From Bilifractor sp002394235 (GTDB taxonomy: Bacteria > Bacillota > Clostridia > Lachnospirales > Lachnospiraceae): DNA of 64,000 nt. The position numbers and the translations under genes are program-made. Positions 8,900 to 17,486 of this stretch are shown here, piece after piece; the stretch's first letter is position 1, and every line of letters starts with the position of its first letter. The notes under the pieces are model-generated. The model was given only the letters and a program-made list of their open reading frames with translations, was not told the origin of the DNA and did not search any database. Location: assembly GCF_052118845.1 (NCBI RefSeq), contig NZ_JBQKGJ010000014.1, positions 16,606 through 80,605 on the forward strand, given 5' to 3'.

Positions 8900-8972
8900 G
8901 GATTCCTCCGACCCTGATCGTGATACGATACGGATCCGGCGTCGATGAAGGCAAAAAATCAGTGAAGAATAA
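8865..8972 (+). repeat. Direct duplication of the alarmone synthetase gene's 3' end
   Basis: The last 35 bases of the gene (8865-8899, coding for VDEGIKISEE and stop) recur at 8939-8972 with a one-base deletion in the A-run. The two copies are 74 bp apart. The second copy is non-coding and ends directly before the ribosome site of the next gene. Confidence 0.9.
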
Positions 8973-8986
8973 AAGGAGACAGAGGT

Positions 8987-9559
8987 TTGAAAATCGAAAA
9001 GGGTCAGTACGGCTACATCCGACATGAAAAGTTTAAGAGAGTTCTGAGAACCGTTATCGCGTTTGCGATTGATTTCGCCATCTTTGCTTTTGGCCTGATC
9101 ATGAACAACGGCAGCCGCCGCAACATCTATTCGATTATCGCAGCGGTCGGCTGCGTTCCCGCGGCAATGTCAATGGTTGGAATGATCATGATGCTGATGA
9201 GAAAGCCGATGGATCAGGAACTCCATACGGATATCGAGACCCACGCCGGCTCTCTCCCCATGCTGTACGAACTGTACCTGACCACCCGCGACCAGAATCT
9301 CTTTATTGACGCGGCGGCCGTGTGCGGAGAGTATATCACCGCATATACCCATGAGAATGCTGCGCCCGGTGTTCTTCAGTTTATGGAAGGCCACATCCGG
9401 AAATCGGTTCTGCAGAGCGGATATAAGGTCACCGTCAAGATCTTCTCTAATCGAAAGAATTTCCTGGAGCGCATCGACCAGATGCGGGAAAAGCAGGCGG
9501 AATACCGCATGGACCGCGATGACGAGGTCGCAGCAATCCTCCGGCAGCTTGCCCTCTAA
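8987..9559 (+). CDS. Two-pass membrane protein of unknown function
   Basis: A 190-residue protein not assigned to a known family. Two hydrophobic helices lie at about residues 20-40 (VIAFAIDFAIFAFGLIM) and 46-70 (YSIIAAVGCVPAAMSMVGMIMML), with a short charged turn between them. The remaining 115 residues are soluble and end in an acidic and basic helix, probably on the cytoplasmic side. The start is TTG at 8987, supported by AAAAGGAG at 8971-8978. Its closeness to the alarmone synthetase (87 bp) suggests they may share a transcript. Confidence 0.6.
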   Translation: MKIEKGQYGYIRHEKFKRVLRTVIAFAIDFAIFAFGLIMNNGSRRNIYSIIAAVGCVPAAMSMVGMIMMLMRKPMDQELHTDIETHAGSLPMLYELYLTTRDQNLFIDAAAVCGEYITAYTHENAAPGVLQFMEGHIRKSVLQSGYKVTVKIFSNRKNFLERIDQMREKQAEYRMDRDDEVAAILRQLAL

Positions 9560-9660
9560 TTGTTTTATTGCACTTAATTGTTTTTATCGTTTTGCATTGC
9601 TTTAATTTTTATTCGCTTTTTATGGCTTTCAGCCGCTTTCAATAATATGTAGGAAAAAGA

Positions 9661-10806
9661 ATGATTCAAATCACCATTGACACCGAAACTGCTTCCCAGC
9701 GTCTGGATAAATTTCTCAGAAGATATCTTCCGGAGGCGGGAAGCGGTTTTCTGTATAAACAGCTGCGAAAGAAGAATATTACACTCAACGGAGCGAAGGC
9801 TTCCGGAAAGGAACTTCTGCGGGAAGGAGACGAAATCCGAATCTTCTTTTCCGATGAAACACTGCGTAAGTTTTCCGCAAAAGAGTCTCTCCCGCAAAAG
9901 AACAAACCCGAAAAGCCCGGGCCTGCCCCACTTGCCGCATCGGACATCCTCTTTGAGGACTCTCACGTGCTGATTCTGAACAAAAAGGCCGGGATTCTCT
10001 CCCAGAAGGCAGCCCCCGAGGACATCTCCCTGGTGGAAATGATCCAGTCATACCTGACCGAAAAGGGCGAGCTCACAGAAGAGAGTCTCCGCATCTTCCG
10101 TCCGTCTGTGGTCAACCGGATCGACCGGAATACAAGCGGAATTGTGCTTGCCGCAAAGACGCTCGCCGCCGCCCGGGAACTTTCCGAATGCCTGAGAGAC
10201 CGGACCGTACACAAATACTATTATGCCCTGACAGAGGGCGAAATCCGGGAGCCCGCCCGCATCAGTGCATATCTCACGAAGGATCCCCGGACCAACCGGG
10301 TGACCCTTCATGACAGAGCATCCGTCCGAACATCTGTCGCAGACGCTGTGCCTTCCCGAACATCTGCAGCATCCATACCGGACAACGTTCAGATCCCTGA
10401 TGCGAAGCTGGCATTCGCCGCGGAAGGTGTGCAGAATCCCGGCGAATACATCGAAACGGAATACAGCCCGGTGAAGCATTTCCGGATCACAGACCCGCAC
10501 GGGCAGCCTGCTTCCTTTACCTTACTGAAGGTAAACCTGATCACCGGAAAGACTCACCAGATCCGGAGCCATCTCTCTTTTATTGGACATCCCATCATCG
10601 GTGATGTAAAATATGGTCTCAGAAACCGGAACGAAGATTTCCGCAAGCACTTCGGCCTTCGCAGACAGTTTCTCCACGCGTCGGAGCTTGTTTTTCCCCC
10701 GATGAACGGCGTTCTCTCTGATCTGTCGGGAAGAACCTTTCTGGCTCCCCTGCCCGATGACCTCAGAACCACGCTGAAAAAGCTTGAAGCAGCCAACCGG
10801 CTGTAA
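9661..10806 (+). CDS. RluA-family pseudouridine synthase
   Basis: A 381-residue enzyme that isomerises uridine to pseudouridine in rRNA or tRNA. Residues 1-62 form an S4 RNA-binding domain (SQRLDKFLRRYL, GDEIRIFF). The catalytic motif RIDRNTSGIVLAAK is near residue 157, with the Asp of RxDxxTSG in place. TGKTHQIRSHLSFIGHPIIGD near residue 295 is the second family motif. The stretch of about residues 215-265 is a low-conservation Ala/Ser-rich insertion not usual in RluA proteins of about 300 residues, which explains the extra length. The exact RNA target cannot be told from sequence (RluC/RluD class). Confidence 0.9.
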   Translation: MIQITIDTETASQRLDKFLRRYLPEAGSGFLYKQLRKKNITLNGAKASGKELLREGDEIRIFFSDETLRKFSAKESLPQKNKPEKPGPAPLAASDILFEDSHVLILNKKAGILSQKAAPEDISLVEMIQSYLTEKGELTEESLRIFRPSVVNRIDRNTSGIVLAAKTLAAARELSECLRDRTVHKYYYALTEGEIREPARISAYLTKDPRTNRVTLHDRASVRTSVADAVPSRTSAASIPDNVQIPDAKLAFAAEGVQNPGEYIETEYSPVKHFRITDPHGQPASFTLLKVNLITGKTHQIRSHLSFIGHPIIGDVKYGLRNRNEDFRKHFGLRRQFLHASELVFPPMNGVLSDLSGRTFLAPLPDDLRTTLKKLEAANRL

Positions 10807-10830
10807 CATCCGCCGCATGATCATACTAAT

Positions 10831-10980
10831 CTGCGCGCTGCCCTGTTCATCGGACAGATAACGCTAACCACTATTCAGCAGCACTGTCACACAGACCTGC
10901 GCGCTGCCCTGTTCATCGGACAGATAACGCTAACCGCTATTCAGCAACACTGTCACACAGGCCTGCGTGCTGCCTGTCCG
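10831..10980 (+). repeat. 66-bp tandem repeat, 2.3 copies
   Basis: Units at 10831-10896 and 10897-10962 differ at only three positions; a partial third unit (CTGCGTGCTGCC) starts at 10963. Each unit contains CTGTTCATCGGACAG, a small hairpin. The array fills the gap between the pseudouridine synthase gene and lepB. Confidence 0.92.
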
Positions 10981-11057
10981 CATGGTTCCGCATCCCAAGG
11001 CTGCGGCACTGGCGGCTGCACAATAACCTCATTTTACCTGACAGGAAAGAAGAACAC

Positions 11058-11810
11058 ATGAGTAAAAAACCTGATACCAATTCTACTGATCCCCGGCCGG
11101 AAGGGCCGGATGAGAAAACACCGGTAACCACACCGGACGACCGGAAGGAGAGTATCCGTAAGGATGTTTTCGACTACGTGAAAATCATTGCGATCGTTCT
11201 GATCGTTATGTTTGTCCTTCAGAAATTCATCATTGTCAATGCACGGATTCCATCCGCATCCATGGAACCGACGATCATGACCAACGACCAGATCTTTGGA
11301 AACCGCCTGGCCTACCTGAACAGCGATCCGAAGAGATATGACATCGTCATTTTCCGCTATCCTGATGACGAATCGCGTCTGTTCATCAAACGGGTCATCG
11401 GTCTTCCGGGCGAGACCGTCGACATCCGGAACGGTGATGTCTATATCAACGGAAGCAAGACTCCTCTGGATGACAGTTTCTGCGCAACGCCGGACTCAAC
11501 CGATACCGGAAATCTGACGTTCCCGCTCACCGTTCCGGCAGACAGTTACTTCATGCTGGGCGACAACCGCGTATATTCCAAGGACTCCCGATACTGGGAA
11601 AATCCCTTTGTCAAGAAGGAAAAAATCCTTGGAAAGGCCTTCTTCCGCTACTGGCCGCTGAACAAGATCTCGGTGATCAACAGCAAAGAGGCGGACTATT
11701 ATGATCCGACAGCAGATACTGCCAGTGCCTCGGTCTCTGGATTTTCCGGGGCAGCAACGACATCTGCGGGATTCCCGGCGCTGAATCCTGCTTCTGTATT
11801 CGGATTCTGA
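11058..11810 (+). CDS. lepB: Type I signal peptidase
   Basis: A 250-residue membrane protease that removes signal peptides from secreted proteins. One transmembrane helix lies at residues 42-60 after a 40-residue charged, Pro-rich N-terminus. The catalytic dyad is visible: Ser68 in SASMEPT and Lys111 in FIKRVIGLPGE. The LGDNRVYSKDSRYW box (about residue 175) is also present. About 35 residues beyond the usual end are Ala/Ser/Gly-rich (residues 215-250), an unusual tail that would be outside the cell. AGGAAAG precedes the ATG. recU follows 12 bases later. Confidence 0.94.
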   Translation: MSKKPDTNSTDPRPEGPDEKTPVTTPDDRKESIRKDVFDYVKIIAIVLIVMFVLQKFIIVNARIPSASMEPTIMTNDQIFGNRLAYLNSDPKRYDIVIFRYPDDESRLFIKRVIGLPGETVDIRNGDVYINGSKTPLDDSFCATPDSTDTGNLTFPLTVPADSYFMLGDNRVYSKDSRYWENPFVKKEKILGKAFFRYWPLNKISVINSKEADYYDPTADTASASVSGFSGAATTSAGFPALNPASVFGF

Positions 11811-11822
11811 GGCGGCCTCACG

Positions 11823-12392
11823 ATGGCGACCTGGAATTCAAGAGGGCTTCGCGGTTCCACCCTCGAAGACATGATTAACCGGACAAATGACCAGTACCGG
11901 GAACAGGGACTTGCGCTGATCCAGAAAATCCCAACCCCGATTACTCCGGTCAGAATGGACAAGGAGACACGACGCATCACTCTGGCATATTTCGATCAGA
12001 AAAGCACCATTGATTACATCGGAGCAGTGCAGGGCATTCCCGTCTGCTTCGATGCCAAGGAATGCAAGACCGATACCTTTCCTCTGGCAAATATTCATCC
12101 GCATCAGATCCGTTTTATGTCCGATTTCGAGAAGCAGCAGGGGATATCCTTTCTCCTCATTTTCTATTCCTCACGGGATGAATATTATTATCTTCGCTAC
12201 GAAGAACTGCTCCGGTTCTGGAATCGTATGGAAGCAGGCGGGCTGAAGCGTTTTCATTTTGATGAGCTTACGCCCGCTTTTTTTCTCCGGAAGAGAGCCG
12301 GCATTCTGGTGCCTTATCTGGACGGAATCTCGAGAGATCTCGCCCTGCGGGACGCGGATGCAGCCGAGGGTGCCGATTTTGACGGTGAATAA
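11823..12392 (+). CDS. recU: Holliday junction resolvase RecU
   Basis: A 189-residue endonuclease of the RecU family, which cuts four-way DNA junctions in Firmicutes. Visible marks are WNSRGLRGSTLEDMIN at the N-terminus, the STIDYIGAVQGIPVCFDAKE stretch with the metal-binding Asp and the D/E-x-K pair, and the HQIRFMSDF segment. The usual neighbour in many Firmicutes is a penicillin-binding protein; here it follows lepB instead. Length is normal. Confidence 0.92.
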   Translation: MATWNSRGLRGSTLEDMINRTNDQYREQGLALIQKIPTPITPVRMDKETRRITLAYFDQKSTIDYIGAVQGIPVCFDAKECKTDTFPLANIHPHQIRFMSDFEKQQGISFLLIFYSSRDEYYYLRYEELLRFWNRMEAGGLKRFHFDELTPAFFLRKRAGILVPYLDGISRDLALRDADAAEGADFDGE

Positions 12393-12563
12393 GCCCTCTT
12401 CCAGTCTTTCTTCGCCGTGCCCAGGAGGCAGGGGCACCTGGAAAAGAAACGCACATGAACTTCCTTTCTGATGTTCTCCGTCGTGTGCACAGGGAAGGGG
12501 AAAGAGTATGGGAGTGAAAAGCGGATCGAAAACCATTGCAATTACTCCTTGTATTTAGCGTAG

Positions 12564-12581
12564 TAGTATGGTAGCATACTA
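12564..12581. promoter_or_regulatory. Palindrome upstream of the his operon, candidate operator
   Basis: TAGTATG and CATACTA form a perfect 7-bp inverted repeat with a four-base centre, 63 bases before hisZ. It overlaps a possible promoter (TTGTAT, 17 bases, TAGCAT). A repressor such as the TrpR-like HisR/YerC known for Firmicutes his genes could bind here; that link is inference. No T-box motif was seen in this leader. Confidence 0.45.
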
Positions 12582-12643
12582 AAGTGACGAATAAAAAACA
12601 TCTGAAGAACAATCTTAACCGTTCAAACAAACAGGAGAACGCC

Positions 12644-13912
12644 ATGAAAAAATTAATCCACACCCCGGAGGGTGTCCGCGACATATTCGGCCGCGAATGC
12701 GACCGGAAGAGATATCTGGAGAGACAGATCGAGAAGCTCTACCGCTCTTTCGGATATCAGTCGATCGAGACCCCGGGCTTTGAATTCTTCGACGTCTTCG
12801 CAAAGGAAGTCGGTACGACTCCCTCCCACGACCTCTATAAATTCTTCGACCGCGACGGCAACACTCTGGTGCTGCGCTCGGATTTCACGCCTTCCGTTGC
12901 CCGCGCCGTTGCCATGTATTTCGGCGAAGAGGAGATGCCGCTCCGCCTTTGCTACCACGGAAGCATCTACCGCAACAACCATTCTTACCACGGAAGCCTG
13001 AATGAAAGCACTCAGATGGGTGTAGAATTTATGAACGATGACAGTGCGGAGGCCGATGCGGAGATCATTGCCCTTGTGGTATCCACCATGCGCAGGGCGG
13101 GACTGGAGAATTTTCAGGTAAGCATGGGCCACGTGGATTATTTCAATGCCCTGGCGGAAGAAGCCGGCATGAGCGAAGATTCTCTGCAGGAGCTCAGAAA
13201 CCTTCTTGCCGCACAGAACCGCTTCGGCGCGGAGGAGCTGATCGATCACCTGAATATCCGGCCGGATCTGAAAAAAGCCCTGGTCGAAATGCCCGGTCTC
13301 TTCGGCAATGAGGAGGTTCTGGAACAGGCGAGAACACTGACCGGAAATCGGAGCTGCCGTGCCGCGGTCGACCGGCTGGAACGGATTTATCATTTCCTGA
13401 AGATGTACGGCTGTGAAAATTACGTTACCTTTGACTTCGGTCTGGTAACCGAATACCGGTATTACACAGGGATCATCTTCCAGGCGTATACATATGGCTC
13501 AGGTGACGCGCTGATCAAGGGAGGCCGGTACAATCGGCTTATTGAGCACTTCGGAAAGAAATGCGCTGCCGTCGGTTTTGCCACGGAGATTGACTCCCTT
13601 CTGAACGCCATAGAGCGGCAGAAGATCTCCCTTCCCGTAGAAGATATCAAGACAATGATTCTCTACCCGGCGGAGCTGGAGGAGATGGCCATTCATTATG
13701 CAGGTTCCCGGAGAGCAAATGGCCTCGATGTCGCCTGTGTAAGGTTTGAATACGGAAAGGTTCTGGACGATTACCGCAGATACGGGATGCGCAATCAGTT
13801 CGGCGGCATCATCTATTTCCGCTCGATGGATGAGGTCTACGCGATCAACCTTTCAAACGGCAGTACCGAAAGAATCTATCCCTTTGGCGGAAACGGAGGA
13901 CAGGCACAATGA
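12644..13912 (+). CDS. hisZ: ATP phosphoribosyltransferase regulatory subunit
   Basis: A 422-residue histidyl-tRNA synthetase paralogue that forms the first histidine-pathway enzyme together with short HisG. The HisRS-like text is clear: TPEGVRDIFG at the start, the motif 2 region LRSDFTPSVARAVA, and a late GGRYNRLIEHFG. The protein lacks a C-terminal anticodon domain of full HisRS and sits directly before hisG, which points to HisZ instead of HisS. The ATG at 12644 was chosen because AGGAG lies at 12633-12637; the frame stays open to 12584 without a ribosome site. The hisG start overlaps its stop by four bases. Confidence 0.92.
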   Translation: MKKLIHTPEGVRDIFGRECDRKRYLERQIEKLYRSFGYQSIETPGFEFFDVFAKEVGTTPSHDLYKFFDRDGNTLVLRSDFTPSVARAVAMYFGEEEMPLRLCYHGSIYRNNHSYHGSLNESTQMGVEFMNDDSAEADAEIIALVVSTMRRAGLENFQVSMGHVDYFNALAEEAGMSEDSLQELRNLLAAQNRFGAEELIDHLNIRPDLKKALVEMPGLFGNEEVLEQARTLTGNRSCRAAVDRLERIYHFLKMYGCENYVTFDFGLVTEYRYYTGIIFQAYTYGSGDALIKGGRYNRLIEHFGKKCAAVGFATEIDSLLNAIERQKISLPVEDIKTMILYPAELEEMAIHYAGSRRANGLDVACVRFEYGKVLDDYRRYGMRNQFGGIIYFRSMDEVYAINLSNGSTERIYPFGGNGGQAQ

Positions 13913-14559
13913 GATATCTTACCTTTGCGCTCACAAAAGGCCGTCTGGCGGATCAGACCATGGCCACGCTTGAAAAGCTCGGTATCAGCTGCGATGAGAT
14001 GAAGGACAAGAGCACCCGCAAGCTGATCTTCACCAACGAACAGTACGGTCTGCGTTTCTTCCTGGCAAAAGGCCCGGACGTTCCCACCTATGTCGAGTAC
14101 GGCGCGGCCGATATCGGCATCGTCGGCAAGGACACCATAATGGAAGAGAACCGGAAGATCTATGAAGTTCTCGATCTTGGCTACGGGAAATGCAGGATGT
14201 GTGTCTGCGGCCCGGCATCCGCAAGAGAATACCTCGATCACAACCAGCTGATCCGCGTGGCGACGAAGTATCCGAACATCGCCAAGGACTATTTTTACAA
14301 TAAGAAAAATCAGAACATGGAAATCATCAAGCTGAACGGATCCATTGAACTTGCCCCCATCGTTGGACTGTCCGAGGTGATCGTAGATATCGTTGAGACC
14401 GGAACCACCCTGAGAGAAAATGGTCTTCAGGTTCTCGAAGAGGTATGCCCGCTCTCCGCGAGAATGGTCGTGAACCCGGTCAGCATGAAAATGGACAACA
14501 TGCGAATCACGGACCTGATCCGCCGGATCAAGGCGGTTCGCGCGCAGGAACAGGCATGA
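13909..14559 (+). CDS. hisG: ATP phosphoribosyltransferase, short form
   Basis: At 216 residues this is the short HisG that lacks the C-terminal regulatory domain and needs HisZ. It couples ATP and PRPP in the first step of histidine synthesis. Marks include LTFALTKGRLAD at the start, the DVPTYVEYGAADIGIVGKD segment and the PRPP loop IVDIVETGTTLRENGL. The ATGA overlap with hisZ implies coupled translation, fitting the fixed complex of the two proteins. Confidence 0.96.
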   Translation: MRYLTFALTKGRLADQTMATLEKLGISCDEMKDKSTRKLIFTNEQYGLRFFLAKGPDVPTYVEYGAADIGIVGKDTIMEENRKIYEVLDLGYGKCRMCVCGPASAREYLDHNQLIRVATKYPNIAKDYFYNKKNQNMEIIKLNGSIELAPIVGLSEVIVDIVETGTTLRENGLQVLEEVCPLSARMVVNPVSMKMDNMRITDLIRRIKAVRAQEQA

Positions 14560-14659
14560 AGAACAGGTCTGAACCGGGCATCTGAAATCATCTTTTCATT
14601 TATTTCATATGAAACACAAGGCTGTGACAGGCAGCATGAACACTGCAGGAGATAAGAAA

Positions 14660-15961
14660 ATGAAAATCGTTGAACTCAGTGAAGAAAACAAAAAGGAAGT
14701 ACAGAAAAATATCCTCCAGAGAAGTCCTTCCACCTTTGGAACACAGGAGGCCACCGTCCGCTCCATCATCGAGGACATCAAGGCGCGCGGCGACGAGGCG
14801 GTTTTTGAATACACAAAAAAATTTGACCGCGCAGAGATCACCGGCAGCAATTTCCAGGTAACAGAGGAAGAAATCCGGGCCGCATACAAGGAGGTGCCCC
14901 CGGAACTCCTCGATGTTGTCCGCAAAGCACTCGTAAATATCCGTGCCTTCCACGAGAAGCAGAAGCAGAACAGCTGGATCACGACCACGGAAAAAGGAAC
15001 CATTCTCGGGCAGAAAATCACGCCCATGCAGAGAGTCGGAGTCTATGTACCCGGCGGAAAAGCAGCATATCCTTCATCCGTACTGATGAACATTGTACCC
15101 GCCAAGGTTGCGGGTGTCGAAGAGGTCATCATGACAACCCCCTGCAATGCCGAAGGAAAGGTGAATCCTGTCGTCCTTGTTGCCGCCAATGAGGCTGGAG
15201 CTGACAGGATCTTCAAGGTGGGCGGAGCACAGGCGATTGCCGCGCTTGCCTTCGGCACAGAGAGCATTCCGAAGGTAGATAAAATCGTCGGTCCAGGCAA
15301 TATTTTTGTCGCACTAGCAAAGAAAGCAGTATACGGCAATGTAAGCATCGATTCTGTCGCCGGCCCCTCCGAAATCCTGGTTCTCGCAGATGAGACCGCC
15401 AATCCGAGATACGTCGCCGCAGACCTTCTGTCCCAGGCGGAACACGATGAGATGGCCTCCGCCGTTCTCGTCACCACAAGTGAAGATCTCGCTCGGAAGG
15501 TCAGCGCTGAAGTTGACGGATTTCTCAAGATCCTGTCCAGACGTGAGATTATTCAGAAATCCTTGGACAATTTCGGACGGATTCTTGTGGCGCGAAGCAG
15601 ACAGGAGGCAATCGACGCGGCAAATGAATTCGCGCCGGAACATCTGGAAATCGTCATGAGAGACGCCTTCGAGGTTATGACAAAGATCCGCAACGCCGGC
15701 GCCATCTTTATTGGTGAATACAGCAGCGAACCGCTCGGCGACTATTTTGCCGGACCGAACCACATTCTTCCGACGAGCGGAACCGCCAGATTTTTCTCGC
15801 CTTTGAGTGTAGATGATTTTGTCAAGAAATCCAGCATCATCCATTATTCCAGAGAGGCCCTCAAGGAGATTCACAAGGATATTGAACAGTTTGCAAAATG
15901 TGAGCAGCTCACCGCACATGCAAATTCTATTGCGGTCCGCTTTGAAAATGACGAGGACTGA
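14660..15961 (+). CDS. hisD: Histidinol dehydrogenase
   Basis: A 433-residue zinc- and NAD-dependent enzyme for the last two oxidations of histidine synthesis. Recognised segments are QRVGVYVPGGKAAYPSSVLM, GPGNIFVALAKKAVYG, IDSVAGPSEILVLAD, the SQAEHDE zinc/catalytic motif, and NHILPTSGTARFFSPL near the end. The start ATG 14660 follows AGGAG at 14647-14651; an upstream in-frame ATG at 14609 lacks one. It sits 100 bases after hisG and three bases before hisB. Confidence 0.95.
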   Translation: MKIVELSEENKKEVQKNILQRSPSTFGTQEATVRSIIEDIKARGDEAVFEYTKKFDRAEITGSNFQVTEEEIRAAYKEVPPELLDVVRKALVNIRAFHEKQKQNSWITTTEKGTILGQKITPMQRVGVYVPGGKAAYPSSVLMNIVPAKVAGVEEVIMTTPCNAEGKVNPVVLVAANEAGADRIFKVGGAQAIAALAFGTESIPKVDKIVGPGNIFVALAKKAVYGNVSIDSVAGPSEILVLADETANPRYVAADLLSQAEHDEMASAVLVTTSEDLARKVSAEVDGFLKILSRREIIQKSLDNFGRILVARSRQEAIDAANEFAPEHLEIVMRDAFEVMTKIRNAGAIFIGEYSSEPLGDYFAGPNHILPTSGTARFFSPLSVDDFVKKSSIIHYSREALKEIHKDIEQFAKCEQLTAHANSIAVRFENDED

Positions 15962-15964
15962 ACC

Positions 15965-16552
15965 ATGAGCAGAACAGCTACCGTAAAGCGCAATACAAAG
16001 GAAACGCAGATCACCGTCACCATCAACCTGGACGGCACCGGAAAAACAGACCTGGATACCGGCGTAGGTTTTTTCAACCATATGCTGGACGGCTTTGCAC
16101 GTCACGGTCTCTTCGACCTGACCATCCACGTAAAGGGCGATCTGAATGTTGACGATCATCACACCATCGAGGATACCGGCATCGTCCTCGGCACTGCCAT
16201 TCGGCAGGCTTGCGGAGAGAAGAAGGGGATCCGCCGTTTCGGAAGCTGTATCCTTCCGATGGATGAAACCCTTGTGCTCACTGCCATTGATCTTTCCGGC
16301 CGTCCCTATTTCGTGTATGACGCAGACTTCACCACAGACAAAATGGGAGACATGAGCACACAGATGGTCCGGGAATTCTTTTACGCGATTTCCTACTCTG
16401 CGGAAATGAATCTTCACATGAAGGTCATGTACGGCGAAAACGATCATCACAAGGCAGAGGCACTGTTCAAGTCCTTCGCAAAATCCCTCGATCAGGCCAC
16501 CTCTCCGGATTCAAGAATCACAGACGTCCTGTCCACGAAGGGAAGCCTCTGA
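15965..16552 (+). CDS. hisB: Imidazoleglycerol-phosphate dehydratase
   Basis: A 195-residue monofunctional HisB, the sixth step of histidine synthesis. It has both metal-binding His-rich motifs, DHHTIEDTGI near residue 61 and a later ENDHHKAEALFKS, plus the TGVGFFNHMLDGFARHG stretch near residue 28. No phosphatase domain is fused. A weak hairpin (AAACCGG/CCGGTTT, 16565-16595) follows the gene. Confidence 0.96.
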   Translation: MSRTATVKRNTKETQITVTINLDGTGKTDLDTGVGFFNHMLDGFARHGLFDLTIHVKGDLNVDDHHTIEDTGIVLGTAIRQACGEKKGIRRFGSCILPMDETLVLTAIDLSGRPYFVYDADFTTDKMGDMSTQMVREFFYAISYSAEMNLHMKVMYGENDHHKAEALFKSFAKSLDQATSPDSRITDVLSTKGSL

Positions 16553-16643
16553 TCCACTGCCCGTAAACCGGAAGATCGAATATCCGGCCCGGTTTTATAA
16601 TAAACCTCATACGATAAGTCGTGCCACATACTGTATAAGCTAC

Positions 16644-16680
16644 GGATTGCTCCGTGCTTCGCACTCCCGCAATCCTACAG
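16644..16680. repeat. Hairpin-forming intergenic repeat, second copy
   Basis: GGATTGC (16644-16650) and GCAATCC (16669-16675) form a stem. The 35 bases at 16646-16680 match 29 of 35 positions at 4531-4565, including a shared CTTCGCAC. Both lie in gaps between genes. Confidence 0.6.
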
Positions 16681-16726
16681 TAACCCTAGAATCATGAATC
16701 CGCAAAATTTGGAAAGGACGCAGCTG

Positions 16727-17110
16727 ATGATGCAAAATCAGGAAGAAAAAGCAAAGACCAATACACAGAAGTGCAGCCTTGCCTGGAAGGACTTCAAGCT
16801 CAATGAGAGCGGTCTTGTCCCCTGCATCGTGCAGGACTGCCACACCGGAGAAGTTCTCATGCTCGCTTATATGAACGAGGAGTCCTTCCAGAAGACATTG
16901 GAGAGCGGACGCATGACCTACTGGAGCCGGAGCAGGCAGGAGCTGTGGATCAAAGGACTGACATCCGGACATTTCCAGTATGTTCAGTCCCTGACCCTGG
17001 ACTGTGACAACGACACTCTTCTGGCAAAGGTAGAGCAGATCGGAGCTGCCTGCCACACCGGAAGCTATTCCTGCTTCTTCAAGGAGCTTTACCGCCGCGA
17101 GGAAGCATAG
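16727..17110 (+). CDS. hisI: Phosphoribosyl-AMP cyclohydrolase
   Basis: A 127-residue single-domain HisI, which opens the adenine ring in the third histidine step. The zinc and magnesium motifs are there: LDCDNDTLLAKVEQIGAACHTG and the Cys in GSYSCFF. The preceding TYWSRSRQELWIKG is also family-typical. No HisE domain is fused. The start ATG 16727 fits GGAAAGGA at 16711-16718; an upstream ATG at 16694 lacks a ribosome site. The operon lacks hisA, hisF, hisH, hisC and hisE, which must be elsewhere. Confidence 0.93.
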   Translation: MMQNQEEKAKTNTQKCSLAWKDFKLNESGLVPCIVQDCHTGEVLMLAYMNEESFQKTLESGRMTYWSRSRQELWIKGLTSGHFQYVQSLTLDCDNDTLLAKVEQIGAACHTGSYSCFFKELYRREEA

Positions 17111-17206
17111 TACTGTTTTCACCGCAGCGTGAAGTCATGAAATGTGAACAGTTCTCGTTTATGACGATTTCAAAATCTTTACCTCTGACGATTCAAAATC
17201 TTTGCC

Positions 17207-17235
17207 TTGCATATACTACTCCATTAAACTATAAT
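17207..17235 (+). promoter_or_regulatory. Sigma-A-type promoter for the cobalamin riboswitch transcript
   Basis: TTGCAT at 17207-17212 and a perfect TATAAT at 17230-17235 are separated by 17 bases. Transcription would begin near 17242, directly before the riboswitch. Confidence 0.85.
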
Positions 17236-17261
17236 AGTTGATACACACGGAAGATTTTGAA

Positions 17262-17425
17262 ACACAAATTCTGACTGTATGTGAAGGGGGAAGCAGGTGC
17301 GAATCCTGCGCTGTCCCGCAACTGTGAGTATCGTTCTGATACAAGCCAGAGCACCCGCATACGGCACTGCAAATGACACGACGGATGGATGATTGCAGAA
17401 CATAGCGATTGACTGTGCTTGTGTC
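17262..17425 (+). promoter_or_regulatory. Cobalamin riboswitch
   Basis: The core GAAGCAGGTGCGAATCCTGC and GCTGTCCCGCAACTGTGA at about 17289-17326, followed by GCCAGAGCACCCGC (the B12-box region, 17345-17358), is the standard cobalamin aptamer. It sits between a strong promoter and a terminator, so it should stop transcription of the corrinoid genes when adenosylcobalamin or a related corrinoid is plentiful. The aptamer limits are approximate. Confidence 0.93.
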
Positions 17426-17433
17426 CCACGCAG

Positions 17434-17470
17434 GTCGTTTCCCCTACCGGAAACGACTTTTATTTTTGTC
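17434..17470 (+). terminator. Riboswitch-controlled terminator
   Basis: GTCGTTTCC (17434-17442) pairs perfectly with GGAAACGAC (17449-17457), followed by TTTTATTTTTG. It is the expression platform of the cobalamin riboswitch and ends 17 bases before the cbiL start. Confidence 0.92.
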
Positions 17471-17486
17471 TAAGGAGAAATTTATT

